The notes under the pieces: model-generated
What the model was told of the DNA's origin: nothing
Database searches by the model: none
The model's input: the letters and a program-made list of their open reading frames with translations, nothing else
Shown here: one piece after another, positions 33,845 through 42,640 of the stretch
Numbering within the stretch: the stretch's first letter is position 1
Layout of the letters: each line of letters opens with the position of its first letter
Assembly: GCA_023898365.1 (NCBI GenBank)
Contig: CP060219.1
Location: 1 to 64,000, forward strand
Length of the DNA stretch: 64,000 nucleotides
Direction of reading: 5' to 3'
Source: Candidatus Woesearchaeota archaeon
GTDB lineage: Archaea > Nanobdellota > Nanobdellia > Woesearchaeales > GCA-023898365
Made by a program: the position numbers and the translations under genes

Positions 33845-34782
33845 TGCGTCATCTTCCCAATTAAATGTATCCAATGAATCTTTTCAGGGCAACCACGAAT
33901 GCATCGGCCACAACCTGTACACATAGACATGTCAAAGCGTTCTCTGAAATACTGTATCTTATGATAAATGCGATGCTTAAAACGGTCAACGCGTTTTTCT
34001 CGAAAAACGTGACCTCCCGCAACTTCAGTAAATTCCTTGTATTGACAAGAATCCCACTCTGCTACGCGTTCTCCTTTTCCATCAAGTGCAACATCATCTG
34101 AAATAGTAAAGCAAAGACATGTAGGACAGAGATTTGTGCAATGACCGCAACTCGTGCAAGAATCAGCTCCTTCTTTCCATGCTTGATGTTCAAAAAGATG
34201 AGCAATCTCCTGTGTTGGCAAAGCTAACGAGCAAGTAGTTGGAGGAGGAACAAAGGCTTCTGTGTCCTTGAGATGAGCAATGAAGAATTCACCTTTTGGC
34301 GTGCCTGCTTTCACCTGATAATATGAACCCCTATCATAAAGCATGATGTCGTGATAGTCTTGAAGATTCATGGAGGAACAAAAACAGAACTCATCAAGTT
34401 CGTGATAACAGTAGAGCCCAACAAGAAGTAAGTTGTTTCGTCGTTGCTCGTAAAACAAGTCTTTATGTTCTCCTTCAAGAAATAACTTATCATTTATGAG
34501 AAATGCATTCAAGTCACATTTTCGAAGACCGAAAAGCACTGCTTTTTTTACGTTGTCTTCTGTGATAATTTTTTCTCCATCGAAGCGAAAAAAAACTTGC
34601 TTTTGTGGAAAGAGAAATTCTTTTACAGGAAACCATGCGTGTTCATCAAGACAAAGCTGTTTCTCGTGAGAAACAGGCTCAAAGCGAACCGTATCTGTTT
34701 TCACTGGACCATATACTTGTCCAAAACTTGCAAGTTTTTTCAAAAACGCACCCAACGCTTTCTTTTTTAATACTTTTTCCAC
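33841..34782 (-). CDS. hydB: Hydrogenase beta subunit, 4Fe-4S protein
   Basis: 313 residues, first gene of the hydrogenase operon. Two ferredoxin motifs lie in the C-terminal third: CTSCGHCTNLCPTC and CTGCGRCIRGCP. A Cys-rich patch YCYHELDEFCFCSSM lies in the middle, as in archaeal HydB and anaerobic sulfite reductase A. It moves electrons from the gamma flavin to the delta subunit. AAGGTGAG precedes the ATG. Confidence 0.93.
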   Translation of the reverse strand: MEKVLKKKALGAFLKKLASFGQVYGPVKTDTVRFEPVSHEKQLCLDEHAWFPVKEFLFPQKQVFFRFDGEKIITEDNVKKAVLFGLRKCDLNAFLINDKLFLEGEHKDLFYEQRRNNLLLVGLYCYHELDEFCFCSSMNLQDYHDIMLYDRGSYYQVKAGTPKGEFFIAHLKDTEAFVPPPTTCSLALPTQEIAHLFEHQAWKEGADSCTSCGHCTNLCPTCLCFTISDDVALDGKGERVAEWDSCQYKEFTEVAGGHVFREKRVDRFKHRIYHKIQYFRERFDMSMCTGCGRCIRGCPEKIHWIHLIGKMTQ

Positions 34783-34842
34783 AAACTCACCTTACAAAAA
34801 AATAATAGTTCTCCATTTCCTTTCGTTACCCATCTACTCTGT

Positions 34843-35625
34843 TTATGCAACTTTCACAAGATAGTACTTAAGCTTGCCTGTTGCAAGATAGGTTTCTATG
34901 GTCTGCATCGACTTCTTTATTTTGAAAATGATGAAAGGATTGGTAATAAGAAACTTTGCAACTAGCAAGAGTTTTTGCTTAAAATCAAAGATGTCAATAA
35001 GTCTTGATGCGTTTCGCTGTTCAATGATCTTCTTAAAATTATCTACACCACTCCAATCTTCAATTACCAGATTGTTTTTCTTATGAGCAGATAATAGTTT
35101 TTTTAAGTCCTTCAATGTTAAGAGCGTCTTCACACCAAGTACTTGTTTCAAAACAGCCAAATCTTTTGGAGCAAGCGCATCCTCCACAAAATAATCGTGC
35201 AGCACCACATTTCCTCGTTTTGTAACTCGAAGTGTTTCTGTAAGCATTATTTCCCATTTCGCTGTTGTTGAAAGTACGTTTTCTAAAAGTGCACCATCAA
35301 ACAAGCCATCCTGAAAATTGGTGTCAGTAAAATCTTGAAAACGGAACTCAGCCATTTTCAACATGTTCTTATCAATGGAGGTTTTGCGAGCAAGTTTTAC
35401 AAGAAAAGGATCTTTCTCAACACCCAGAGTCATAGTGCCAAACTCCGATGCAGCATAAATTGCCGTTGCTCCTTTTCCAGAACCAACATCAAGAAAATAA
35501 CGATGCGCATCAACACCAATAAGCTCAAGTGAGCGCCTCGAGATAGAAAAACCACAAGGATGAAGGTAGTCAATCTGACTAAATTTAAGCAAATCAGCAA
35601 AAGTAACACTCACCATACGTCCCAT
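34843..35625 (-). CDS. Class I SAM-dependent methyltransferase
   Basis: 260 residues. Motif I YFLDVGSGKGATAIYAA (about residue 43) and the acidic loop GVEKD are typical; a later ALLENVLSTTAKWEIMLTETLRVTKRGNVVLHDYF is motif post-I/IV. It contains no HTH or membrane segment. The substrate is not evident. Start at 35625 or 35616 (MVSVTF) cannot be decided. Divergent from the CCA-adding enzyme; about 60 nt after the hydrogenase promoter region. Confidence 0.85.
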   Translation of the reverse strand: MGRMVSVTFADLLKFSQIDYLHPCGFSISRRSLELIGVDAHRYFLDVGSGKGATAIYAASEFGTMTLGVEKDPFLVKLARKTSIDKNMLKMAEFRFQDFTDTNFQDGLFDGALLENVLSTTAKWEIMLTETLRVTKRGNVVLHDYFVEDALAPKDLAVLKQVLGVKTLLTLKDLKKLLSAHKKNNLVIEDWSGVDNFKKIIEQRNASRLIDIFDFKQKLLLVAKFLITNPFIIFKIKKSMQTIETYLATGKLKYYLVKVA

Positions 35626-35688
35626 CAGATGAAAACTGTTTTTAAAGCTTTTGATATGGATACCTCATTGAAAAGTAAAAACAATTAT

Positions 35689-35696
35689 TTTATAAA
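35689..35696 (+). promoter_or_regulatory. TATA box for cca (near-leaderless)
   Basis: TTTATAAA lies 22-30 nt upstream of the ATG at 35719, so the transcript should start at the initiation codon. This supports choosing that ATG over an in-frame start 159 nt upstream. Confidence 0.7.
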
Positions 35697-35718
35697 CGTC
35701 CAATTCTCCTTTTTCCCT

Positions 35719-36870
35719 ATGACTACGGCTGAAACCCTTGTTAGGACTCTTAAGAAGGAGCTACGACCCTCTTTGAAAGAAAAAAAACGAGCGCAGCAAC
35801 GGTTTGTCTCTTTAAAGAAAGTTATTCCTAAAAAAGAAGCGGAAGTCGTGCTTGGTGGTTCAGTTGCGAAAGGAACACAACTGAAAGGTCCTTGCGACAT
35901 AGACGTATTTGTTCGTTTTTTTGATGCAACAAATTGTTCCGACCGTCTTGAAACCTTTCTAAAAAGATCATTTAATGGAGTCAAACGTCTGCATGGATCA
36001 CGAGATTACTTTCAAGTTGGCCCTGTCGAAGTTATTCCAGTAAAATATGTCAACACAGAGCAAGAAAAAGAAAATATCACCGATCTTTCCCCCCTTCACA
36101 CCAGTTTTGTTAACAAAAACCTCACTGTATCTCAAAAAGACGACGTGCGCGTTGCGAAAAAGTTTTTCAAGGCGCAAAAGCTCTATGGCGCTGAAAGTTA
36201 TCTCTTAGGTTTTAGCGGCTATGTCACTGAACTGCTCATTGCCCATTATGGGTCTTTTCTTGCATTACTTAAAGCGGCAAGTGCGTGGGAACGAAAAACC
36301 AGTATTGAATTTTCAAAGACGAAGGCAGCACATCAATTTCAAGAACCCCTTGTTATTGTCGACCCCGTCCAAGAAGACAGAAATGCGGCAGCAGCAGTTT
36401 CATTGGAGAAAAAACTATTGTTTTCAGCAAAAGCTAAAGAGTTCTTAGCAAAACCTTCAAAAGCATTTTTTGTTGTTAAACGCATGAAACCTGAAGGAGT
36501 CATCTTGCGCGTATCCCCTCTTGCTGAAAAAAAAGATGTCGCGGGAGCAAAGTTGCTGCAAGTTTACAAAAAAATATGTGGAGAACTAAGAGAATTTCAC
36601 GTGGTGAAAAGTGATTGGAATTTTTCTCAGATGTATTTTTTGTGTGAACAAAAAAAACTTTCCTCTGAAGAAATAATTCGCGGACCTCCTCAGTTCTCTG
36701 CAGTTCATGCAAGTGCTTTTCGAAAAAAACATGCAAATGTGTTTGAAAAAGAAGGATTTTTGTATGCTAAAGAAAAAAGAATTCATTCCACACCACTGCA
36801 AAAAATTACCTTTGTTCTTAAGACAACATATGTTACCGATCGCGTCCGATCAATTCAGGTGAAACCATGA
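35719..36870 (+). CDS. cca: CCA-adding tRNA nucleotidyltransferase, archaeal class I
   Basis: 383 residues (class I enzymes are about 400-450). The polymerase beta-type core: LGGSVAKGTQLKGPCDIDVFVRF (G-S plus D-D catalytic pair) followed by a helical and a C-terminal domain (SPHT-like LSPLHTSFVNKNL, FSGYVTELLIAHYGSF). It adds CCA to tRNA 3' ends; in this window three of the four tRNA genes do not encode CCA. The start is fixed by the near-leaderless promoter. Overlaps the next gene by 4 nt. Confidence 0.93.
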   Translation: MTTAETLVRTLKKELRPSLKEKKRAQQRFVSLKKVIPKKEAEVVLGGSVAKGTQLKGPCDIDVFVRFFDATNCSDRLETFLKRSFNGVKRLHGSRDYFQVGPVEVIPVKYVNTEQEKENITDLSPLHTSFVNKNLTVSQKDDVRVAKKFFKAQKLYGAESYLLGFSGYVTELLIAHYGSFLALLKAASAWERKTSIEFSKTKAAHQFQEPLVIVDPVQEDRNAAAAVSLEKKLLFSAKAKEFLAKPSKAFFVVKRMKPEGVILRVSPLAEKKDVAGAKLLQVYKKICGELREFHVVKSDWNFSQMYFLCEQKKLSSEEIIRGPPQFSAVHASAFRKKHANVFEKEGFLYAKEKRIHSTPLQKITFVLKTTYVTDRVRSIQVKP

Positions 36871-37703
36871 TTATCGTTGAACAAGAAGCAATCTTGCTTA
36901 TTGCCCTTATTATTGGTACAATAACAGATATCCGCAAGCGTGAAGTGCCAAACTACGTGTCCTTCTCCCTCATCGCAGTTGCGGGCATGCTTGCACTCTT
37001 GAAAAGTGGAATGCAAGGTTCATTCACCCCACTTATTACTGCGTTGTATGGGCTTGCTATTGCTGTTGGTATAGGATTGCTCATGTATTATGCAGGGCAA
37101 TGGGGCGGAGGCGATGCGAAAATTCTTTTCGGAGTCGGACTTCTTCTCGGCTTTAGTCCTTCGCTTACCGATCATCTCTTCCTTTTTCTCGTCTACGCAC
37201 TCATATCTGGAGGAATTCTTGGTTTTGTTTGGATGATTGCAGTTGGGTTTTCTTCATGGAAGGAAACAAAGAAAAAGTATGCTGAGCTTCGTTCTTTACA
37301 AAAAAACATGGTTCTTCTTGCTCGCATCGCTGGCATCACCTGTATCATTATCGCAGCATTTCTAGTAAAAATAAATTATTTGTTTTCATTGCTGGCAATT
37401 TTCATTGGCATTGGCACATACATTCTTGTCTACCTCTCTCTGTTTGTTCGGGCAGTTGAAGATCAGATGAAGAAAAAAATATCTGTTTTAAAATTGGAAG
37501 AAGGAGATTGGCTTGTAAACGACGTTACGGTTACTGGTAAACTCATTACTGCAAAGAGTAAAACAGGGCTTTCCTTAGAAGACATCGCTCATCTTAAAAG
37601 AGCAGGCGTTTCAGAAGTTGTTGTGCGACAGGGCGTTCCCTTTGTTCCCGCATTCTTGGCAGCAGAAATTCTCGTGCTCACTCTAGGCAATCCGTTTATG
37701 TAA
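36867..37703 (+). CDS. Type IV prepilin/preflagellin peptidase (aspartic membrane protease)
   Basis: 278 residues with six or more membrane segments. Catalytic aspartates are recognisable in TDIRKREVPNYVS (residue about 21) and GGGDAKILFGVGLLLG. C-terminal 80 residues are an extra cytosolic domain (VLKLEEGDWLVNDVTVTGK), which is typical of archaeal prepilin peptidases of the EppA/PibD/FlaK class. It cleaves class III signal peptides of pilins and archaellins. No pilin gene is nearby. Coupled with cca. Confidence 0.88.
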   Translation: MIIVEQEAILLIALIIGTITDIRKREVPNYVSFSLIAVAGMLALLKSGMQGSFTPLITALYGLAIAVGIGLLMYYAGQWGGGDAKILFGVGLLLGFSPSLTDHLFLFLVYALISGGILGFVWMIAVGFSSWKETKKKYAELRSLQKNMVLLARIAGITCIIIAAFLVKINYLFSLLAIFIGIGTYILVYLSLFVRAVEDQMKKKISVLKLEEGDWLVNDVTVTGKLITAKSKTGLSLEDIAHLKRAGVSEVVVRQGVPFVPAFLAAEILVLTLGNPFM

Positions 37704-37723
37704 TGATCAAAGAAGGAGAAAAT

Positions 37724-37837
37724 TCATAGGTCAAGTTGTTTTCTTATTTCTCTATCGGCTAAACGCTCCCATATCGTTGTATCCACATAATCTAGTTCCC
37801 AGCTATCTTCACTATAAATGAAAAGTTCTTCATACAT
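37724..37837 (-). CDS. 37-residue acidic micro-ORF
   Basis: A short open frame, 37 codons, with translation MYEELFIYSEDSWELDYVDTT and IWERLADREIRKQLDL at the end. The ATG at 37837 has GGTGAT 5 nt upstream, which is a good ribosome binding site lying in the loop of the inverted repeat 37839-37855. The product is acidic with a C-terminal helix. It is divergent to the wHTH regulator and convergent with the peptidase gene. It could encode a small regulatory peptide. Coding status rests on length, ribosome binding site and composition only. Confidence 0.45.
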   Translation of the reverse strand: MYEELFIYSEDSWELDYVDTTIWERLADREIRKQLDL

Positions 37838-37838
37838 G

Positions 37839-37855
37839 TAGTATCACCAATACTA
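37839..37855. repeat. Inverted repeat TAGTAT-N5-ATACTA in the divergent gap
   Basis: Perfect 6-bp arms around CACCA; an overlapping pair CACCA/TGGTG (37845-37849 and 37858-37862) adds a second alternative pairing. It covers the ribosome binding site of the micro-ORF and lies about 90 nt before the regulator gene. Candidate operator or RNA hairpin. Confidence 0.5.
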
Positions 37856-37945
37856 TGTGGTGTTGTAGTAAACTTAAGTATTTTTGTTAAAAAAAGCACA
37901 CCACTATGCAAAAAATATATATATGAGTTTTAAAAACTAAACGCT

Positions 37946-38794
37946 ATGCTGACCAGAGAGCAAACGAAGGACATACTTGAATTCGTTAACAAGCGCCCAC
38001 GGACCATTTCAGAGATAGCTCAGGCTATCGCAAGGAATTGGAGAACAGCAGATAGTTACATCCAAAAGATAGCTGATGAGACCGGACAACTACAAACACA
38101 TACCTTCAGACAAGGCACGCGAGGAGCCTTAAAAATCGTGTATTGGGTTCCAAGTGAACAAGCAGAATCGCCTCACCGAGAACGCCTCACCACAGCCATT
38201 TTGCGAGGAAGAACAAAGGATGATTTTTCTCCACTTGATATTTTCCAATACGTTGACGCAAGGCATCGCAAAGCATTCATTGAAGAAGAGAAAGATCCGA
38301 CAAAAACCGAGACTATTCAACTTGAACACACCCTCCTTAGTGCGACTCGAGAACTCTTTATCTTTTCAGGCAACCTGTCCTGGTCAAACCTTTCAATTGG
38401 AAGAAGAAAAACAATTGATATTTTTCGTGAACTGCTCAAAAGACAAGTCATGATTAAAATTATTGCGGGAATCGACATGCTTTCCATTGAGAACATAAAG
38501 ATAATGCTTCGCCTCAAAGAAGAATTTGGAAGCGAACTCATCGAAATACGACACGCGTGGCAACCATTACGAGGAATGATCGTGGATGATGAACGAGTCA
38601 GATTTAAAGAAGTGGTTAATCCTCGCTTCTTTTACGGTGAAGCAGTCAAAAAAAGAAGTATTATTATTTACGATATTTTTGATCCTCAATGGGTTTCTTG
38701 GTCAAAGAATCTCTTCTGGAATATTTTTAGAAGTTCCATTACTGCAGATAAACGCATTGATGACATCAACTCAATAGGAAATCTTATTCGATAA
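37946..38794 (+). CDS. wHTH protein with C-terminal TrmB/PLD-like ligand domain
   Basis: 282 residues. Residues 1-75 are a winged helix (ILEFVNKRPRTISEIAQAIARNWRTADSYIQKI). A helical linker follows and residues 105-282 resemble the PLD-like sensor domain seen in TrmB-type regulators (LLSATRELFIFSGNLSWSNLSIGRRKTIDIFRELLKRQVMIKIIAGIDMLS, FFYGEAVKKRSIIIYDIFDP). No HKD catalytic motif. Probably a DNA-binding transcriptional regulator responding to a ligand. Preceded by the operator-like repeat and TATATATATGAGTTTTAAAAA, so autoregulation is possible. Confidence 0.75.
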   Translation: MLTREQTKDILEFVNKRPRTISEIAQAIARNWRTADSYIQKIADETGQLQTHTFRQGTRGALKIVYWVPSEQAESPHRERLTTAILRGRTKDDFSPLDIFQYVDARHRKAFIEEEKDPTKTETIQLEHTLLSATRELFIFSGNLSWSNLSIGRRKTIDIFRELLKRQVMIKIIAGIDMLSIENIKIMLRLKEEFGSELIEIRHAWQPLRGMIVDDERVRFKEVVNPRFFYGEAVKKRSIIIYDIFDPQWVSWSKNLFWNIFRSSITADKRIDDINSIGNLIR

Positions 38795-38811
38795 AAAAAG
38801 ACAAGAAGAAA

Positions 38812-40548
38812 TTATTTTGTAAGTGTCTTTAACTCATCAAATATCTTTCTTGCTTCGTCAAAACCGTTCTGCCAAAATGATTTCGTTGAAATATCATATC
38901 CTGCCCTGGCAAGAATTGTTGCAGGAGTTGCAGAACCACCCGCTTCCAAAATCTTTTGATAGCGAGGCACAAACGCCTTCTTATCTTGCGTAAAATCATG
39001 GTAAAGGGATAAAACCAAGAGATTGCCAAACGCGTACGCATAGCAATAAAATGGTGATTCGAAAATGTGTGGAATGTAGCTCCACTCATATGAAAAATGA
39101 TCTGGAATTATCATCTGCTTGCCAAATTGTCTGCGAAGATTTGCAGCGTAGCGCGCATTAATCTCATCTGCCGTTGCACCTTTTGCTATAAGTTCATGTG
39201 CTTCTTTTTCAAACATCACAAAGAACGCTTGTCGCATGACTGAAGCGTAAATCTTGTCCAGCTCTTGCACTAACAAAAAAGTGCGCACTCGCTTTGAAGC
39301 GGTTTTGAGCAAATGATCGGTTAGTAAGAGTTCAGAAAAAATGCTTGCTGTTTCTGCCAAGGGTAAACTTGAATGAAAAGTAAATTGAGTGTTTTTCTGA
39401 CCTAGAATGCCATGAACCGCATGGCCTAACTCGTGACCCAACGTGAACACATCATTAAGCTTTCCTGCAAAATTAACTAGGACATAAGGAGTAGTGTCGT
39501 TTGTAACCGAATAGCAAAACGCTCCAGATTTTTTCCCTTTCATTGGAGGAGAATGCACATGTTGCTTGTCAAAAACACTCTTTGCGTGAGAAGCAAACAC
39601 AGGAGAGAAATTTTTGAACACCTCAAGAACAGTTTTTTTCGCTTCGGGAAAAGTATAGCTCGGCTCGTTTAATCGGTAGGGAGCGTAGAGATTATAGCGA
39701 GTGTTTTTCATACCCAGTAAGTTTGCCTTAAAGGAAAAATATTCTTGGAAGAGCGCCGCATTGTTCTCAATTACTGAAAGAAGATTTTCAACAATTTCGT
39801 GTTCAACATCATTTCCTTCATTTCTTGGAGCAATAGGAGCATCATAACCGCGAACCGTCAGTTCTTCGTTATGCCAATTCATAACAACGCCAGCATAGAT
39901 TTCAAAGAGCACATCATTATCTTCTTTATATCGCAAGAGCAAATCTTCATATGCTTGCTTTCGATCATGTTCTTTTGAACTTCGAACAAGAGTGAGAAGT
40001 TCTTCTTGAGCAAGCTGCTTTTTTCCAAACACATACTTGTTGGTTACAATGTTATAGACCCGTTCAAGCACATCAACACCTGTCGTATCTTTTAGCGACA
40101 TGATTTTTTCTTCTGCCGGAGAACGGAGATGTTTTCGGTGTTCAACAGATTTTTCAAAAACATACGTGTAGGGTTCAATCTGCTTTGCAATTTTCTTTGC
40201 ATACGATTCAGGAATACGACGAATCCATTCGGAGAAGAATAATCGTTGGTGTTCGAGAGATACTAGTTTTTTCGACAAATCACGCAATCGAGCAAGTCTC
40301 TTTGCATCATTTGTTTTTTCAGTGTAGGAAAGTTCAGCAAACCCTGCAAGGCGAGAAGAAACTTTTGAAATTTCCTCAGAGAGAGCAAAAATGCGACGCA
40401 ACGTATCTGACGGAACTTCAACACAGTTGTTTTTGTTAAAGAGTTTTTTTTCAAACTCGGCAAACGATGACGTCAGCTGAGTGAGCTTTGCCACGTGTTG
40501 ATCAATATCCTTTTCTCGCATAAGATCCTGTAAATTCCACACTACCAT
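38812..40548 (-). CDS. pepF: Oligoendopeptidase F (M3B zinc peptidase)
   Basis: 578 residues, normal for the family. The active site TLGHELGHAVHGIL (HExxH) and downstream Glu (SLPLAETASIFSE) that ligands Zn are present, plus the C-terminal YAFGNLLVLSLY and MIIPDHFSYEWSYIPHIF that bind peptide. It cleaves short peptides in the cytosol. The ATG at 40548 has AGG 2 nt upstream; a GTG at 40542 is a possible alternative. Confidence 0.93.
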   Translation of the reverse strand: MVVWNLQDLMREKDIDQHVAKLTQLTSSFAEFEKKLFNKNNCVEVPSDTLRRIFALSEEISKVSSRLAGFAELSYTEKTNDAKRLARLRDLSKKLVSLEHQRLFFSEWIRRIPESYAKKIAKQIEPYTYVFEKSVEHRKHLRSPAEEKIMSLKDTTGVDVLERVYNIVTNKYVFGKKQLAQEELLTLVRSSKEHDRKQAYEDLLLRYKEDNDVLFEIYAGVVMNWHNEELTVRGYDAPIAPRNEGNDVEHEIVENLLSVIENNAALFQEYFSFKANLLGMKNTRYNLYAPYRLNEPSYTFPEAKKTVLEVFKNFSPVFASHAKSVFDKQHVHSPPMKGKKSGAFCYSVTNDTTPYVLVNFAGKLNDVFTLGHELGHAVHGILGQKNTQFTFHSSLPLAETASIFSELLLTDHLLKTASKRVRTFLLVQELDKIYASVMRQAFFVMFEKEAHELIAKGATADEINARYAANLRRQFGKQMIIPDHFSYEWSYIPHIFESPFYCYAYAFGNLLVLSLYHDFTQDKKAFVPRYQKILEAGGSATPATILARAGYDISTKSFWQNGFDEARKIFDELKTLTK

Positions 40549-40612
40549 ATCCTGTCAAGTTATTGTTGAGTATAAAAAGGTTACTACAAAACCGGCGACT
40601 TCTTGCAATCAA

Positions 40613-40978
40613 TTACTCGCGAAAGTCTTCATGAATGACAAAGGCAATCATGATGCCAACCGTAAAGAAAAGAAAGAGAAACATCGAATAGTAAAAGAAA
40701 CTCTGCACAGTTTGTGCATCAAATGAAAGTACTATGGGTGTTGAAGGAGCAGATGAACCAACGACGTGCGCGGTGAGTGGAGATTCTTTTGTTAGTGGCT
40801 TTTCCACAATCTCAGGTAATTCTGGGACGGCTGCAGTATGCGGCGCTCGAAGTTCGGTTAATTCAGGAGAAGCAACATAGTCCGATGGTTCAAGCCCTGT
40901 ATAGAACGAAAAGAGGACAAAGAATACCGCAAGGACCATAAACAGTTCTTCTGCTACAACCCGTTTCAACCAAAACAC
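40613..40978 (-). CDS. Two-segment membrane protein, unknown function
   Basis: 121 residues from a GTG at 40978. Membrane segments at residues about 9-27 (ELFMVLAVFFVLFSFYTGL) and 92-114 (FFYYSMFLFLFFTVGIMIAFVI) flank a Pro/Ser/Glu-rich exterior loop. No recognised family. A TATA box 22-32 nt upstream, inside the preceding gene's 3' end, suggests its own transcript. Confidence 0.5.
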   Translation of the reverse strand: MFWLKRVVAEELFMVLAVFFVLFSFYTGLEPSDYVASPELTELRAPHTAAVPELPEIVEKPLTKESPLTAHVVGSSAPSTPIVLSFDAQTVQSFFYYSMFLFLFFTVGIMIAFVIHEDFRE

Positions 40979-40999
40979 CCTGATAATCCTGAATCTTGA

Positions 41000-41581
41000 T
41001 TATTTATAAATGGTTCGATTTTCTCCCCGAAAATGGGTTGAAAGTTGTATGATTTGAGGACTTATCCACAAATGATTTCTAAGACCAATAATGGCTTTTG
41101 ACAATACTTTAGCATCTACAAATCTTTTTTGCCCATCATCCGGATCAATAATTTCATATGCAGTGCCAACTCGTTTGTTGAGAATAACAAAATGAGGATA
41201 GTGGTATTTGTAATACAACCCCCATTCTTTTTTCCAAAGGTAAAAACGATCAATATAGATTATTAGGGGAGCATCAAGCAGCGTGTTGATGAAGTGCAAG
41301 TTAATCTTTTCCTGTTTTAAAGAAATTTGTTTTGCAACATTCATCTTCTTGACAAAATTGAAAAAAATACTAGAATCCACATACCAAGTAAAGGAAACTG
41401 AATAATCTTTAGCTGCTTTTTCTAGATGTCCTCTTGCAATATTTTCACGTTCATATTTTAACGAAAACAAGAGAAGATCAAGTTCATAAGAAGAAGGAAT
41501 TCTTTTCTTTTTTGAGCGTTCAATAAGAATCATCAAACATTTAGCCAAGCAAGTTTCGGGATGTTTTTGTTTATAACCCAT
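41000..41581 (-). CDS. C39-like papain-fold cysteine peptidase
   Basis: 193 residues. The C39 pattern is visible: Q in KQKHPETCLAKC (Q4 and catalytic Cys near residue 11), His in YHYPHFVILNKR (about 127) and Asp in YEIIDPDDGQKR. No secretion signal or ABC domain. Stand-alone C39-like proteins are found in DPANN with unknown substrates. Compare the pseudo-enzyme at 47456-48043. Confidence 0.65.
   Translation of the reverse strand: MGYKQKHPETCLAKCLMILIERSKKKRIPSSYELDLLLFSLKYERENIARGHLEKAAKDYSVSFTWYVDSSIFFNFVKKMNVAKQISLKQEKINLHFINTLLDAPLIIYIDRFYLWKKEWGLYYKYHYPHFVILNKRVGTAYEIIDPDDGQKRFVDAKVLSKAIIGLRNHLWISPQIIQLSTHFRGENRTIYK
41001..41010 (-). promoter_or_regulatory. TATA box for the 40978 membrane gene
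   Basis: TTTATAAATA on the minus strand overlaps the last codons of the peptidase gene and lies about 25-30 nt upstream of the GTG at 40978. Confidence 0.5.
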
Positions 41582-41635
41582 ACAAAGGTAAAGAAAAGCA
41601 CAGTTTATAAATGTTGATGTGAAACTAGCATAAGC

Positions 41636-42142
41636 TCATTTCTTTTTCAGTTCTACTACAAACAATTCTTCAAAGAAATGTTTTTGAGAGCCAAGAAGAG
41701 TCTTTTTGTACAGTTGTGCAATTGCTTGTTCTATTTCTTCAACGCCTGATCGAGAGGAATAAAGAAGGAGAATTTTCCCTTTTGGATTGAGAAAGTCTTT
41801 TGCGCTTTCTAAGAAGCGAAGAATGATTTCATTGCCTACGTCCCCCCCGTCAAGTGCAGCAACAGGATCGTCTTTGTCTGCAGGCAAGTAAGGAGGATTG
41901 AAAACGATAAGATCAAATTTTTGCATAATATGTTCAAACAAGTCAGTATGAATGACAACAAGATCGTGGTTTTGCTCAACTGCTTCAAGATCTATATCTG
42001 CCGCAATGACTTTTTTGCAGGTTTTTTTGAGTTCTCTTGCAAGTATGCCTGATCCTGTTCCCATATCCAGTGCAACGTTTGCTTTGTACTTGCCCAGAAA
42101 TGATGCAAGAAACAATGAATCTTCTTGTGGTTCGTAAAGCAT
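41636..42142 (-). CDS. HemK2/Mtq2-like N5-glutamine methyltransferase
   Basis: 168 residues, a compact catalytic domain. Motif I VALDMGTGSGILARELKK, and the catalytic NPPY in DLIVFNPPYLPADK, which is typical of enzymes that methylate release-factor glutamine (aRF1 GGQ) or similar. Lacks the N-terminal helical domain of bacterial PrmC, as in archaeal/eukaryotic HemK2. It follows a C39-like peptidase gene and precedes a wHTH gene on the same strand. Confidence 0.85.
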   Translation of the reverse strand: MLYEPQEDSLFLASFLGKYKANVALDMGTGSGILARELKKTCKKVIAADIDLEAVEQNHDLVVIHTDLFEHIMQKFDLIVFNPPYLPADKDDPVAALDGGDVGNEIILRFLESAKDFLNPKGKILLLYSSRSGVEEIEQAIAQLYKKTLLGSQKHFFEELFVVELKKK

Positions 42143-42157
42143 AAGTAAGACACCTTT

Positions 42158-42640
42158 TTACTGTTTTTCTTCTTTCTTTTTTAAGAAGGTTTTGTCGACA
42201 AGTTTCACATACTCTTCAATGCGAGAAAGTAAGGAAGTGAGATAATACTTTTTTATTTTTTCATTAAATATTTCTTCAAAAAGCGCGTTTTCGGTGAGCC
42301 GGTACAAATTGTTTACTTTTTCTACAAGAAAGACGTCTCGTAATCGAAGGAGTTGGCGACGAATATTTGAGGGAGCAACTCCAAAGACAGGAAGATGATG
42401 AGCTTCACGCATATCAATGGTTGCTCGTTCAATTGAAATGCTCGTCATGGGCTCCTTATGTTTTAGAAGCACGAGAAGCACATCAACCACGACATCACGA
42501 GAGTCGCCCGGTTGCAAAAGACCAAGAGAAAGACAGAGTTTGCGCACAATGTCTCGTTCGCTCATGGACTCCGTTGGATGCTCATACTTGCGAAGCGTGA
42601 GTTCACCAAGCGGAATTTCTTTTGCAACAATTCGTTTCAT
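42158..42640 (-). CDS. wHTH-like archaeal protein, translationally coupled to ileS
   Basis: 160 residues. A central helix-rich region (RKLCLSLGLLQPGDSRDVVVDVLLVLLKHKEP, SNIRRQLLRLRDVFLVEK, LYRLTENALFEEIF) looks like a winged helix followed by a long helical tail ending KKKEEKQ. No enzymatic motif. It starts 4 nt inside the ileS stop (ATGA) and is therefore coupled to it. Function not known. Confidence 0.55.
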   Translation of the reverse strand: MKRIVAKEIPLGELTLRKYEHPTESMSERDIVRKLCLSLGLLQPGDSRDVVVDVLLVLLKHKEPMTSISIERATIDMREAHHLPVFGVAPSNIRRQLLRLRDVFLVEKVNNLYRLTENALFEEIFNEKIKKYYLTSLLSRIEEYVKLVDKTFLKKKEEKQ

